A DNA stretch of 64,000 nt from JALOTE01 sp031422195 (GTDB taxonomy: Bacteria; Pseudomonadota; Alphaproteobacteria; Rhizobiales; Rhizobiaceae): assembly GCA_031422195.1 (NCBI GenBank), contig JANOPZ010000043.1:10626-74625 (forward strand), written 5' to 3'. The notes beneath the pieces are model-generated. The model did no database searches. It was not told where the DNA came from and was given only the letters and a program-made list of their open reading frames with translations. Shown in pieces: positions 35,489 through 43,823 of the stretch. Within the stretch, counting starts at the first letter, position 1. Every line of letters starts with the position of its first letter. Position numbers and translations under genes: made by a program.

Positions 35489-36088
35489 ATGACCGGCATA
35501 AGATTATTTCGCTATGCTCTATGGGCATTGGTCGCAGCAGCAGCAACATTTGGCACAGTGTTGGTTGTTCAACAGCGCGCAGGCGATGTGACTGTGTTGC
35601 CCGATATTAAGCTGGGCACGCCGTTTACATTGGTCGATCAAAATAATGCACCGATCACTGAAGCTGCCATGGCGGGCAAACCTTTTGTCTTATTTTTTGG
35701 CTTTACCCATTGTCCTGAAGTGTGCCCCACCACGCTCTATGAGCTCACAGATTATTTTGAAAAGCTGGGGCCTGAAGCCAAAGACATCAACGGATTTTTC
35801 GTTTCTGTTGACCCGGAACGCGATACGGCTGAAGTCATGAAAGACTACCTTTCCAGCTTCCCGCGCATTACGGCCATAACCGGCGATGGTGACGAAATTG
35901 AAAAACTAAAGACCGCTTGGAAAGTTTACGCAAAAAAAGTACCGCTGGAGGGCGGCGGCTACACCATGGATCACACGGCATCGACTTTTCTTGTCAGATC
36001 TGATGGCAGTTTGATGGGTACTATTGCCTATGGCGAAAAGCCTGAAATTGCATTGGCGAAGTTAAAGCGCCTCGCCGCCGGCAGCTAA
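35489..36088 (+). CDS. SCO1/SenC-family copper chaperone
   Basis: A 199-residue membrane-anchored thioredoxin-fold protein. It has one N-terminal helix (about 9-25), copper-binding Cys75 and Cys79 in FTHCPEVCPTTLYEL, and His162 in MDHTAS. It supplies copper to, or reduces, the CuA centre of cytochrome oxidase. GAGG precedes the ATG at 35489. It follows the SDHAF4-like gene by 8 nt; both concern respiratory-chain assembly. Confidence 0.92.
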   Translation: MTGIRLFRYALWALVAAAATFGTVLVVQQRAGDVTVLPDIKLGTPFTLVDQNNAPITEAAMAGKPFVLFFGFTHCPEVCPTTLYELTDYFEKLGPEAKDINGFFVSVDPERDTAEVMKDYLSSFPRITAITGDGDEIEKLKTAWKVYAKKVPLEGGGYTMDHTASTFLVRSDGSLMGTIAYGEKPEIALAKLKRLAAGS

Positions 36089-36119
36089 TTTCCAGCGGCA
36101 ACCAACATAAAAAGCCTAT

Positions 36120-36191
36120 CTAAACAGCAAAAGGCCGCTAAACAGCAAAACGCCGCTAAACAGCAAAACGTCGGCAAATAGCAAAACGCCG
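36120..36191. repeat. tandem repeat, 4 copies of an 18-bp unit
   Basis: Four contiguous units follow the pattern CTAAACAGCAAAACGCCG: 36120-36137, 36138-36155, 36156-36173, and a diverged copy 36174-36191. The array is non-coding, lies after the SCO-like gene, and its last unit runs into the terminator of the leftward small transcription unit. Confidence 0.9.
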
Positions 36192-36226
36192 CCCCGTGAA
36201 CCCGGAATTGTCCGGCAGGGCGGCGT
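36182..36226 (-). terminator. terminator-like hairpin of the small leftward unit
   Basis: On the minus strand a 9-bp stem ACGCCGCCC / GGGCGGCGT encloses a smaller CCGG/CCGG hairpin and is followed by TTTT. No T-tract follows on the plus strand, so the signal points leftward. Confidence 0.7.
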
Positions 36227-36236
36227 CGTGATTGTT

Positions 36237-36278
36237 TCAGTTACGCTTATGCTTGGATAATTCCAACTCAGCGCTCAT
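36237..36278 (-). other. possible second mini-ORF (13 codons) of the small unit
   Basis: On the minus strand ATG at 36278 opens MSAELELSKHKRN and stops at 36237. AAGGA precedes it by only 3 nt. It is too short to be judged as a gene on sequence alone, but it lies between the 21-codon ORF and the terminator. Confidence 0.25.
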
Positions 36279-36285
36279 CAATCCT

Positions 36286-36351
36286 TCAGAGGTTGCTCCA
36301 AAGGGTCAATGACCCGCTCAAGCACATAGCATTCTGGAAATCACTCGACAT
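36286..36351 (-). CDS. possible 21-codon leader or micro-protein ORF with extreme Shine-Dalgarno
   Basis: The ATG at 36351 is preceded by AAGGAGGTGATCCA (36352-36365), which is complementary to the whole 3' tail of 16S rRNA, placed ideally. The ORF encodes MSSDFQNAMCLSGSLTLWSN plus Leu and stops at 36286. A leftward terminator follows at 36182-36226, so about 180 nt form a self-contained unit. I do not recognise the peptide. The unit could be a micro-protein gene, a leader peptide, or an sRNA in which the purine-rich stretch has another role. Confidence 0.35.
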   Translation of the reverse strand: MSSDFQNAMCLSGSLTLWSNL

Positions 36352-36434
36352 TGGATCACCTCCTTCCGTTGATTAAACTACAAAACTAAAGTGACGTGAT
36401 TTGCTTGATTTGGCAAGCGCTTGTTAGGCCTGAT

Positions 36435-36482
36435 CATTGTCTTTCAAAATCATTACCTTTCAAAATCACTGTCTTTCAAAAC
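36435..36482. repeat. tandem repeat, 3 copies of a 16-bp unit
   Basis: Units 36435-36450, 36451-36466 and 36467-36482 follow CATTGTCTTTCAAAAT with 2-4 changes. The array spans the stop codon of the DUF1232 gene, so repeat slippage would alter its C-terminus. Confidence 0.85.
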
Positions 36483-36869
36483 CTCGCGGGCTTTGGTGCG
36501 GTGTTCATCCGTGATATTGGTTTTAAGAATAGCAAACACACTCATCAACACCGCCAAATCATCGCCAAAGCCAATCACTGCCAAAATATCCGGCACAAAA
36601 TCGATCGGTGCAATAAAATAGGCGAGTGCGGCAAACAAAATCGCGCGTGCAGATGCAGGCGTACGCGGATCGGTTGCGCAATAAAATGCCGCCACTGCCT
36701 CTTCGGCAAACGGCAGTTTACGCCCGGCTTGCTTCAACTTGGCCCAAAAGTCGCGACGCACACGTTGTTCTTGTTTCTCCTTGTTGATGGCAAGATAGGG
36801 TGCGAGCGCTTGTTTGGGATTAATCTTTTCGCCAATTTTGGGATCAATGATTTTGGGATCAACAGGCAT
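36453..36869 (-). CDS. DUF1232 (YkvA-like) membrane protein
   Basis: A 138-residue protein with the DUF1232 core FYCATDPRTPASARAILFAA followed by LAYFIAPIDFVPDILAVIGF and DDLAVL, a short membrane-associated motif of unknown function. The N-terminus contains near-repeats VDPKIIDPKIGEKINPK encoded by a 15-bp DNA repeat. The ATG at 36869 has AAAGG at 7-nt spacing; a longer frame to 36965 would translate the 15-bp repeat array and overlap the upstream gene. Confidence 0.8.
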   Translation of the reverse strand: MPVDPKIIDPKIGEKINPKQALAPYLAINKEKQEQRVRRDFWAKLKQAGRKLPFAEEAVAAFYCATDPRTPASARAILFAALAYFIAPIDFVPDILAVIGFGDDLAVLMSVFAILKTNITDEHRTKAREVLKDSDFER

Positions 36870-36884
36870 CGTCAAACCTTTCAA

Positions 36885-36959
36885 GTTAAAGCCGCCCGGG
36901 TTCAAGCTGCCCCGGTTCAAGCTGCCCCGGTTAAAGCACCCGAATTTAAGCCGCCAAGG
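36885..36959. repeat. tandem repeat, 5 imperfect copies of a 15-bp unit
   Basis: Units GTTCAAGCTGCCCCG (36900-36914 and 36915-36929, identical) are flanked by diverged copies at 36885-36899, 36930-36944 and 36945-36959. The array fills the gap between the DUF1232 gene and the dehydratase gene and enters the 3' end of the latter. Confidence 0.85.
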
Positions 36960-37239
36960 CCTCAATTTGAGTCGCCAAAGCCACGTCGAGGGCTGTCACA
37001 CCTTTTGAATCATGTGTCGTCAGAGCGATTGAAACCGTACGGTACACATTCGACCATTCAGGATGGTGATCAAGCTTTTCCGCCAACAGGGCGACTTTGG
37101 TCATAAAGCCGAAAGCCTCCACGAAATTCTTAAAGCGATAGGTTTTTTCAATGGCATGCTCACCCTGTGATTTTGCCCAGCCGTTTAAGGCAACCAATGC
37201 CAAATCAAGTTCAGCGTCTGTTAAAACCGTACGTGCCAT
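36946..37239 (-). CDS. phhB: 4a-hydroxytetrahydrobiopterin dehydratase (PCD/DCoH family)
   Basis: A 97-residue pterin-4a-carbinolamine dehydratase with the motif EKLDHHPEWSNVYRTV, whose paired histidines are catalytic, followed by LTTHDSKGVTALD. It recycles the pterin cofactor of aromatic amino acid hydroxylases, or serves in molybdopterin-related pterin chemistry. GGAGG precedes the ATG. The last codons lie in the 15-bp repeat array, so the C-terminus may be variable. Confidence 0.9.
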   Translation of the reverse strand: MARTVLTDAELDLALVALNGWAKSQGEHAIEKTYRFKNFVEAFGFMTKVALLAEKLDHHPEWSNVYRTVSIALTTHDSKGVTALDVALATQIEALAA

Positions 37240-37286
37240 GTTTGATCATCCTCCTTTCGGTACATGTAGGAGTTGAAATGGTCGTT

Positions 37287-37865
37287 TTAAATACCAACCG
37301 CTCTAACCTTGGCAAAACGCGGCGATGGATGTTCCAATAAAGGGTAGGCCGCTTCTATAGCGTAAGGGCCACCACCCACAGAATCACGCGCAGACATCAA
37401 CACAAATCGGCTGGCGCTAAAGTCAGAGAGTGTTATCAGGCCGCGTTCAGACAAATACAATGCTGCTTCTTGCGGTGTCGTGTTTTTCAGCCGTGCCAGT
37501 GTCACATGAGGGATAAAACGGCGGGCATCGGCTGGCAATCCAAGCCTTTGGCAGAGGCGCTCCATATCAGCATGCAGAGTGCCCAAAACCGGTTGCGGTT
37601 CAACATTTGCAATGAGCGCATGTGGCTTTTTAGAGCCAAATACCGAAAGCCTGTAAACAGAGAGCGTAAATTGAGGCGCAACAATCTGGTCAAGTGCATC
37701 CGCCAGATCATCGGCCTGACGCCGGTCAACATCACCGATAAACCGGAGCGTGATATGGTAGTTTTCAGCATCGATCCAGCGTGCGCCTGGAAGACCGCCT
37801 CTAAGCAGTGATAATCCGGCGGCAACGGACCGCGGCACTTCTAAGGCTGTGAAAAGACGGGGCAT
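37287..37865 (-). CDS. thpR: RNA 2',3'-cyclic phosphodiesterase (ThpR/LigT)
   Basis: A 192-residue 2H phosphoesterase with both HxT motifs: YHITLRFIGDV and FIPHVTLARLK. The family hydrolyses 2',3'-cyclic phosphate ends of RNA and can ligate tRNA halves in vitro. The start at 37865 has GAGGAG upstream. It lies in a leftward run tesA-thpR-PCD-DUF1232. Confidence 0.88.
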   Translation of the reverse strand: MPRLFTALEVPRSVAAGLSLLRGGLPGARWIDAENYHITLRFIGDVDRRQADDLADALDQIVAPQFTLSVYRLSVFGSKKPHALIANVEPQPVLGTLHADMERLCQRLGLPADARRFIPHVTLARLKNTTPQEAALYLSERGLITLSDFSASRFVLMSARDSVGGGPYAIEAAYPLLEHPSPRFAKVRAVGI

Positions 37866-37886
37866 AATGGTGCTCCTCTGGCAGAA

Positions 37887-38516
37887 TCACTTTTGTAACT
37901 CTGGTTCAATAACCGGCAATATACCTGCCACGATGACAGCCACGCCTTTTCCATTCGGGTGCAAGCCGTCATTCAACTTCAACTCTGGCTCCGTAATAAC
38001 GCCATCCATGAAAAATGGATAAAGCGGGATTTGATGCTGTGCTGCCAATTCAGGATAAATGGCGTTAAAAGGCTTGGCGTAGGCTTCACCCATGTTCGGC
38101 GGCGCCAGCATACCGGCCAGCACCACCTTAATATTCCGCTGTTTTAACCGCGTAATCATCGCGTCAATGTTTGAACGTGTCAGCGCTGGGTCGATCCCGC
38201 GTAGCGCATCATTTGCGCCCAATTCGAGCACAACCAGCTTTGTACCATCGGCAATCGACCAATCGAGCCGCTCCAAACCACCGGTTGACGTGTCACCAGA
38301 AACCGCGCTGTTTTCAACAACAACATCAAAACCCTTGGCCTTGAGGGCGGCCTCCAATTGTTTTGGAAAACCCTCATTGTCGGGCAATTCATAACCTGCC
38401 GATAATGAGTCGCCAAAAGCCACGATCCGGATCGGATCGGCGGCCATCGACAGATTGGTTGCAAACAGTATCCATCCAATCGCAACAAGGCTGCGTAGCA
38501 CGGCTTTAAATGGCAT
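37887..38516 (-). CDS. tesA: SGNH-family arylesterase / lysophospholipase (TesA)
   Basis: A 209-residue periplasmic esterase with a signal peptide (LVAIGWILFATNLSMA, cleavage before ADP). The SGNH blocks are FGDSLSAGYELP (nucleophile Ser), GANDALRG, and DGLHPNGKG (Asp/His). The start at 38516 is preceded by a GGGG-containing RBS; a frame from 38549 would add 11 residues before the signal. It is divergent from ybbA-ybbP, the same neighbourhood as in E. coli. Confidence 0.9.
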   Translation of the reverse strand: MPFKAVLRSLVAIGWILFATNLSMAADPIRIVAFGDSLSAGYELPDNEGFPKQLEAALKAKGFDVVVENSAVSGDTSTGGLERLDWSIADGTKLVVLELGANDALRGIDPALTRSNIDAMITRLKQRNIKVVLAGMLAPPNMGEAYAKPFNAIYPELAAQHQIPLYPFFMDGVITEPELKLNDGLHPNGKGVAVIVAGILPVIEPELQK

Positions 38517-38634
38517 TGGTTCAGCCCCATATCGGTTATCGCACTGCAAAACATCAGTGCTTGGCGTTAGATAGGTGGCAGTTTTGGTGAAAGCGAGACC
38601 GCCGCCTTCAATTTTATAGATAAGGATTTCGTCA

Positions 38635-39354
38635 GTGAATATTCAAACGCCAATTGAACCAGCAACCTCCGTGATAGATTTGAATGAGATTCATATCACG
38701 CTCGGCAATGGGGCATCTGAAGTTCATGTGCTAAAAGGTCTATCACTTAACATTGCCAAGGGACAATCGGCAGGTATTGTCGGGCCATCAGGCTCGGGCA
38801 AATCGACTTTGCTGATGGTGATGGCGGGTTTGGAGCGTGTTGACCAAGGCACTGTGATAATCGCCGGCACCACACTCAACGGGCTGACCGAAGATCAAAT
38901 TGCTGCATTTCGCGGCCGCAATATCGGTATCGTGTTCCAATCGTTTCATTTGATCCCCAATATGACGGCGCTTGAAAATGTCGCTGTACCAATGGAACTG
39001 GCCGGAGATCCGCTGGCGTTTACAAAAGCAGAAGCTGAACTCATTGCCGTTGGTCTTGGACACCGGCTGTCACATTATCCAGGCGAGCTTTCAGGCGGCG
39101 AACAACAGCGCGTTGCGATGGCCCGTGCACTTGCGCCCAATCCGGCCATTTTGATTGCCGATGAACCAACCGGCAACTTGGATAGTACAACCGGAAAACA
39201 AATTGCTGACCTGCTGTTTGCCAAACAAATTGAACGCGGGATGACTTTAGTGCTCGTCACCCATGACCGCGACTTGGCAGCACGATGCCAACGCCAGATT
39301 GCTATTCGAGCCGGCGAAATAGATGAAGCCAACTCCACTTTGGTGGCCATTTAA
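38635..39354 (+). CDS. ybbA: ABC transporter ATPase (YbbA, LolD-like)
   Basis: A 239-residue ATPase of the MacB/LolD group with Walker A GPSGSGKST, Q-loop VFQSFHLIPNMTALENV, signature LSGGEQQRVAMARAL, Walker B ILIADEPTGNLD and THDRDLAARC. It starts at GTG 38635 with AAGGA 8 nt upstream. It overlaps ybbP by one base and should form a type VII ABC system with it. The substrate is unknown; linkage to tesA suggests lipids or a toxic ester. Confidence 0.9.
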   Translation: MNIQTPIEPATSVIDLNEIHITLGNGASEVHVLKGLSLNIAKGQSAGIVGPSGSGKSTLLMVMAGLERVDQGTVIIAGTTLNGLTEDQIAAFRGRNIGIVFQSFHLIPNMTALENVAVPMELAGDPLAFTKAEAELIAVGLGHRLSHYPGELSGGEQQRVAMARALAPNPAILIADEPTGNLDSTTGKQIADLLFAKQIERGMTLVLVTHDRDLAARCQRQIAIRAGEIDEANSTLVAI

Positions 39355-41909
39355 TGAGCGCTTCTACAGGGTCTTTAGGGGGCCAATTGGCCTTGGCATG
39401 GCGTTTTTCATTACGGGAGATGCGCGGTGGTTTGCGCGGGTTTCGCGTATTTTTAGCCTGCATCGCGATTGGTGTTGCCGCCATTGGTGCAGTCAATGGC
39501 GTGGCACGGTCGATTACAACGGCTATTGAAACCGAGGGTGCCAGTATTTTGGGCGGCGACATCCGCTTTGAACTCAACCAGCGTCAGGCAACTGCAGAAG
39601 AGCTTGGCTACCTCAACAGCCTTGGGCGTATCTCTGCCACATCGGGCCTGCGTTCAATGGCTTTGCGCTCCGATGAAACAGATCAGGCCCTCGTCGAGCT
39701 TAAGGCTGTCGATGGTGCCTGGCCGCTCTACGGCGCTGTCACAACTGAACCTCAAATGCCAGTAGCAGACATTGTCTCAGGCAGCGGAAAGTTGTTTGGC
39801 GGCATGGCGCCGCAAACACTGTTTGATCGTCTATCACTGAAAATTGGTGATCGCTTAAAGCTGGGGGATATTGAAATTGAACTTCGTTCGGTTCTCGTCA
39901 CCGAGCCTGATGCGGCGTCCGACGGCTTTGGCTTTGCCCCTCGTTTGTTGATTTCGAAGCAAGCGCTCAAGGCGACCGGTCTTATCCAACCGGGCTCATT
40001 GGTTGAATATGGCTATAAAATTGCTTTGCCTGCGGGAACGGATGCCAAAGCATTGCGCCTTGCGGCAGAAGAAAAATTCCCGCAAGCCGGTTTCGGTATC
40101 CGCACCCGCGATAATGCCTCACCGGCATTGTCCAGTAATATCGAACGCTTCTCGCAATTTTTGACCTTGGTGGGTTTGTCAGCGTTGGCCGTTGGCGGGG
40201 TTGGCGTGGCCAATGCGGTGCGGGCTTATCTCGATACCAAACGCGGCGTCATCGCCACGTTGAAATGTCTTGGCGGTTCAGGCCGGTTTATATTTACCGT
40301 TTATATGGTGCAAATCCTGATCCTTGGGCTTTTGGGCATTGCCATTGGCTTGGCGTTTGCCGCCATAGCACCCACTGTTGCGGCAGCATTTTTGAGCGGC
40401 GTGCTACCCATTGCACTCAATCAAACATTCTTCGTGCAGCCTCTGGTTTTGGCAGCTGTGTTCGGCCTGTTGTCGGTATTATTATTTGCGGTTTTGCCAC
40501 TTGGCCGTGCCCGCGATGTGCCTGCCACCGCATTGTTTCGCGGCGAATTTACGCGCGATATAACCAATACACGCTGGCCCTATTTGGCGGCGGCTGTTAT
40601 TTTTGGCGCAATCATTGCCGGTTTGGCAATTTTCACGTCTGAAGACCGCAATATCGCAATATCATTTTTGGCGGGTCTGGTTTTGGCATTTCTGGTTCTG
40701 CGCCTTGTTGCAACCGGCCTTGCTTATCTGGCAAAACGCGCACCTCATGCGAAAAACGTTTCATTGCGATTGGCCGTTGGCAATATTCACCGGCCGGGCG
40801 CACTGACACCTTCTGTGGTGTTATCGCTTGGCCTTGGGCTCACATTACTGGCGTCGATTGCCTTGATTGATGGCAGTCTTCGCAGCCAAATTTCGGGCGA
40901 TTTACCTGAACGTGCGCCAAATTTTTTCTTTGTTGATATCCGCTCATCCGATGTGAAGGCATTTACGCAAACTGTTGGCGAACTGGCCCCGCAAGGCAAA
41001 TTGCAAACTGTGCCCATGCTGCGCGGGCGAATCACCAAAATCAACAATGTTGAACCCAATGCCGAAAATGTGCCCGCCAGCGGGCGCTGGGTTTTGCGTG
41101 GTGACCGTGGCATCACCTATGCCGAAACATTGCCAGAAAATTCAAGTCTCAGCGCAGGGCAATGGTGGGCTTCGGGCTACAACGGCAAACCGCTGGTGTC
41201 GTTTTCAGCTGAAGAGGCGGGTGAACTTGGCCTTAAACTTGGCGATCTTATTACGGTCAATGTCCTTGGGCGCGATATCACTGCTGAGATTTCTAATTTG
41301 CGCAAAGTGGAATGGGGCACACTCGGCATTAATTTCGTAATGGTGTTTTCACCCAATACTTTTGCCGGCGCGCCGCACTCTTGGATGGCAACATTGGCAG
41401 ATAAAACTGCGACCAATAGCGATGAAAGCAAAGTACTTAACACGCTTGCGAAAACCTACCCCAATATCACGACTGTGCGGGTGAAAGACGCACTGGATGT
41501 GGTCAATCGCGTGGTTGGCCAACTGGGTACAGCCATCCGCGTTGCCGCTGGCGTTGCATTAATTGCGTCGGTGCTGGTATTGGCCGGGGCTTTGGCAGCA
41601 GGGAACCGCGCCCGCACCCGCGATGCTGTGGTGCTGAAAACACTCGGGGCAACACGCCGCACTTTAATGACTGCGTATGCAATGGAATACGGCATGATTG
41701 GTTTGGCAACTGCGATCTTTGCGCTTGCCGCTGGGTATGGTGCGGCTTGGTTTGTTATCGAGCGCATTATGGCGATGGAGGCCAAATTCGATCCTGCAAC
41801 CGTCGCCCTCACCATCATTATTGCCTTGGTTGTCACCGTCGGTTTTGGCCTGGCTGGAACTTGGCGTGTACTGGGCCAAAGAGCAGCACCTGCACTCAGA
41901 GAAGGTTAA
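39354..41909 (+). CDS. ybbP: FtsX-like ABC permease (YbbP)
   Basis: An 851-residue membrane protein with an N-terminal helix and periplasmic domain, an FtsX domain at about 260-385, a central hydrophobic block (about 400-465), a second periplasmic domain and a C-terminal FtsX domain (about 720-840, with KTLGATRRTLMTAYAMEYG). This twin-FtsX layout is that of YbbP. It is coupled to ybbA by the overlapping start. Confidence 0.9.
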   Translation: MSASTGSLGGQLALAWRFSLREMRGGLRGFRVFLACIAIGVAAIGAVNGVARSITTAIETEGASILGGDIRFELNQRQATAEELGYLNSLGRISATSGLRSMALRSDETDQALVELKAVDGAWPLYGAVTTEPQMPVADIVSGSGKLFGGMAPQTLFDRLSLKIGDRLKLGDIEIELRSVLVTEPDAASDGFGFAPRLLISKQALKATGLIQPGSLVEYGYKIALPAGTDAKALRLAAEEKFPQAGFGIRTRDNASPALSSNIERFSQFLTLVGLSALAVGGVGVANAVRAYLDTKRGVIATLKCLGGSGRFIFTVYMVQILILGLLGIAIGLAFAAIAPTVAAAFLSGVLPIALNQTFFVQPLVLAAVFGLLSVLLFAVLPLGRARDVPATALFRGEFTRDITNTRWPYLAAAVIFGAIIAGLAIFTSEDRNIAISFLAGLVLAFLVLRLVATGLAYLAKRAPHAKNVSLRLAVGNIHRPGALTPSVVLSLGLGLTLLASIALIDGSLRSQISGDLPERAPNFFFVDIRSSDVKAFTQTVGELAPQGKLQTVPMLRGRITKINNVEPNAENVPASGRWVLRGDRGITYAETLPENSSLSAGQWWASGYNGKPLVSFSAEEAGELGLKLGDLITVNVLGRDITAEISNLRKVEWGTLGINFVMVFSPNTFAGAPHSWMATLADKTATNSDESKVLNTLAKTYPNITTVRVKDALDVVNRVVGQLGTAIRVAAGVALIASVLVLAGALAAGNRARTRDAVVLKTLGATRRTLMTAYAMEYGMIGLATAIFALAAGYGAAWFVIERIMAMEAKFDPATVALTIIIALVVTVGFGLAGTWRVLGQRAAPALREG

Positions 41910-42160
41910 ATCCAGCCCGTGCTGGCAACACCGGGAATTTTATTATGGTTTGTCATTGGTTAATTCTAAAACTTTTGGCAATAAAACGCTGAAATTCTTT
42001 CCTCAAAGGCAGCATTACAAAGGCGCTACCCCCTTGTTATCGCCGATTGTAATCCTCATATTCCCGTCATGCTCGCTAAAGTTCTGTCGGCGGCGCGCGG
42101 GGGCCAAACGCATTGGGCACTCCACCTCAAGACGGATCATTCTTTGGAAGGGAGTTTAAT

Positions 42161-42889
42161 ATGGCTAATTTCGAAACCAACCGCTTCAACCAGACTGGTG
42201 CCCAAACCGGCGCTGTGGTTGATCAGGGTTTGCGTTCCTATATGCTCAAAGTTTATAACACGATGGGCCTCGGCTTGGGATTGACCGGTGTTGCAGCGCT
42301 TGGCACTGCGACACTTGCCGCCAACAACCCGGCATTTGCTCAGCTCATTTATGCCTCACCGCTTAAATGGGTGATCATGCTGGCGCCATTGGCTGCGGTG
42401 TTCTTTTTGTCTTTCCGCATTCAATCTATGAGCCTGTCAGCGGCGACAACAACATTCTTCGTTTACGCCGGTATTCTGGGTGTTTCGCTGTCGTCGATCT
42501 TTATGGTCTATACCAGCGCCTCAATTGTCCAGACGTTCTTCATCACAGCCGCTTCGTTTGGTGCGTTGTCGCTTTACGGCTACACAACCAAACGTGACCT
42601 GACAGGGATGGGTTCATTCTTGTTCATGGGCATGATCGGCTTGATGCTTGCGATGGTGGTCAATATTTTCTTGGCATCATCTGCACTACAATTCGTGATT
42701 TCGGCAGCGGGTGTTTTAATATTCGCAGGCCTTACCGCCTACGACACCCAAGACATCAAGAACATGTACTATGAAGCCGACGATGCCGATTCGATGGGCA
42801 AGAAAGCCTTAATGGGCGCTCTTCGCCTCTATCTCGACTTCATCAATATGTTTATGTTTTTGCTGCAGTTTCTTGGCAACCGCGAATAA
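42161..42889 (+). CDS. Bax inhibitor-1 (BI-1/YccA) family membrane protein
   Basis: A 242-residue protein with seven predicted helices and the family C-terminus GLTAYDTQDIKNMYYEAD, then ALRLYLDFINMF. Members are pH-sensitive Ca2+ leak channels or FtsH modulators; the role here is not known. The ATG at 42161 follows a strong GGAAGGGAG; a frame from 42113 adds a leader with no support. The 250 nt before it hold no recognisable gene. Confidence 0.92.
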   Translation: MANFETNRFNQTGAQTGAVVDQGLRSYMLKVYNTMGLGLGLTGVAALGTATLAANNPAFAQLIYASPLKWVIMLAPLAAVFFLSFRIQSMSLSAATTTFFVYAGILGVSLSSIFMVYTSASIVQTFFITAASFGALSLYGYTTKRDLTGMGSFLFMGMIGLMLAMVVNIFLASSALQFVISAAGVLIFAGLTAYDTQDIKNMYYEADDADSMGKKALMGALRLYLDFINMFMFLLQFLGNRE

Positions 42890-42918
42890 CACCGAGCGTT
42901 TTGAATTGAGTTTGAGAG

Positions 42919-42945
42919 GGCCGGATGGAAACATCCGGCCTTTTT
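42919..42945 (+). terminator. rho-independent terminator after the BI-1 gene
   Basis: A perfect 9-bp stem GGCCGGATG / CATCCGGCC is closed by a GAAA tetraloop and followed by TTTTTG. It lies between the convergent BI-1 and xthA genes. Confidence 0.93.
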
Positions 42946-42951
42946 GTTTGA

Positions 42952-43749
42952 TTAAGCCTCGAATGTAGCAATCACCGGCACATGGTCAGATGGCCGTTCC
43001 CAACCCCGCGCTTCACGGAAAAACTCGATACGCATCGAGATGTCCGCCAAATCCTTAGAGGTCCAAATGTGGTCTAACCGGCGGCCGCGATCATTGGCGG
43101 TCCAGTCGGCTGACCTGTAGCTCCACCATGAATACAGCTTTTGCGGCTCAGGGTGATGAAGCCGCGCCAGATCAACCCAATGACCGTTTTTAATGAGCGC
43201 TTTCATTGTGTCGGTTTCGATCGGCGTATGGCTGACAACATTTAAGAGCTGCTTATGGCCCCAGACGTCATGTTCATGGGGTGCAATGTTCAAGTCACCC
43301 ACCAGCACCGAACCCGGCGTTGCAGCAAAAGCCTTCATTTCTTCTAGAAACCCAAGTTTATGTGCAAATTTCGGATTGATCGCCACGTCAGGCTCATCAC
43401 CGCCTGCTGGAACATAAAAATTATGGACCTGCACATCGCGGCCGCCAAGCTGATGGCCTGTCGCAATATGCCGGCAATCGTCCAGCCCGTAAAACTGGCG
43501 GCGTTCGATGGCCACGAGTGGGTGCCGCGATAATGTGGCAACACCGTGATAGCCCTTTTGGCCGTGGACTGCCGCATGCGTATAGCCAATGGCGGCAAAC
43601 GCTTTATAGGGAAACGCATCGTCGGGGCATTTGGTTTCTTGCAGACATAAAACATCAGGCGAGTAACGCTGCAAGAATTGCACCACCAATTCGGCGCGCA
43701 ACCGGACTGAGTTAATATTCCAAGTGGCAATCGAAAAATTTTTTATCAT
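42952..43749 (-). CDS. xthA: exodeoxyribonuclease III
   Basis: A 265-residue AP endonuclease/3' exonuclease of the XthA family: WNINSVRLR at the N-terminus, LQETKCPDDAFP (metal-binding Glu), VGDLNIAPHEHDVW, and the C-terminal RLDHIWTS and SDHVPV motifs with the catalytic Asp-His. It cleaves abasic sites in base-excision repair. It stands alone on the minus strand, with about 75 nt to the next gene. Confidence 0.95.
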   Translation of the reverse strand: MIKNFSIATWNINSVRLRAELVVQFLQRYSPDVLCLQETKCPDDAFPYKAFAAIGYTHAAVHGQKGYHGVATLSRHPLVAIERRQFYGLDDCRHIATGHQLGGRDVQVHNFYVPAGGDEPDVAINPKFAHKLGFLEEMKAFAATPGSVLVGDLNIAPHEHDVWGHKQLLNVVSHTPIETDTMKALIKNGHWVDLARLHHPEPQKLYSWWSYRSADWTANDRGRRLDHIWTSKDLADISMRIEFFREARGWERPSDHVPVIATFEA

Positions 43750-43823
43750 TCAATACCGTTTGCAGCCAATGTCAGATGCCGCAACCCGATTTTCATCGCG
43801 GTCGACGTTTGAGCACAGAAAAC

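Noticed and set aside
36396..37106. 236-codon rightward frame with AAPVQAAPVKAP repeats
   Set aside because: It is antisense to the DUF1232 and dehydratase genes and its repeats come from the 15-bp DNA array.
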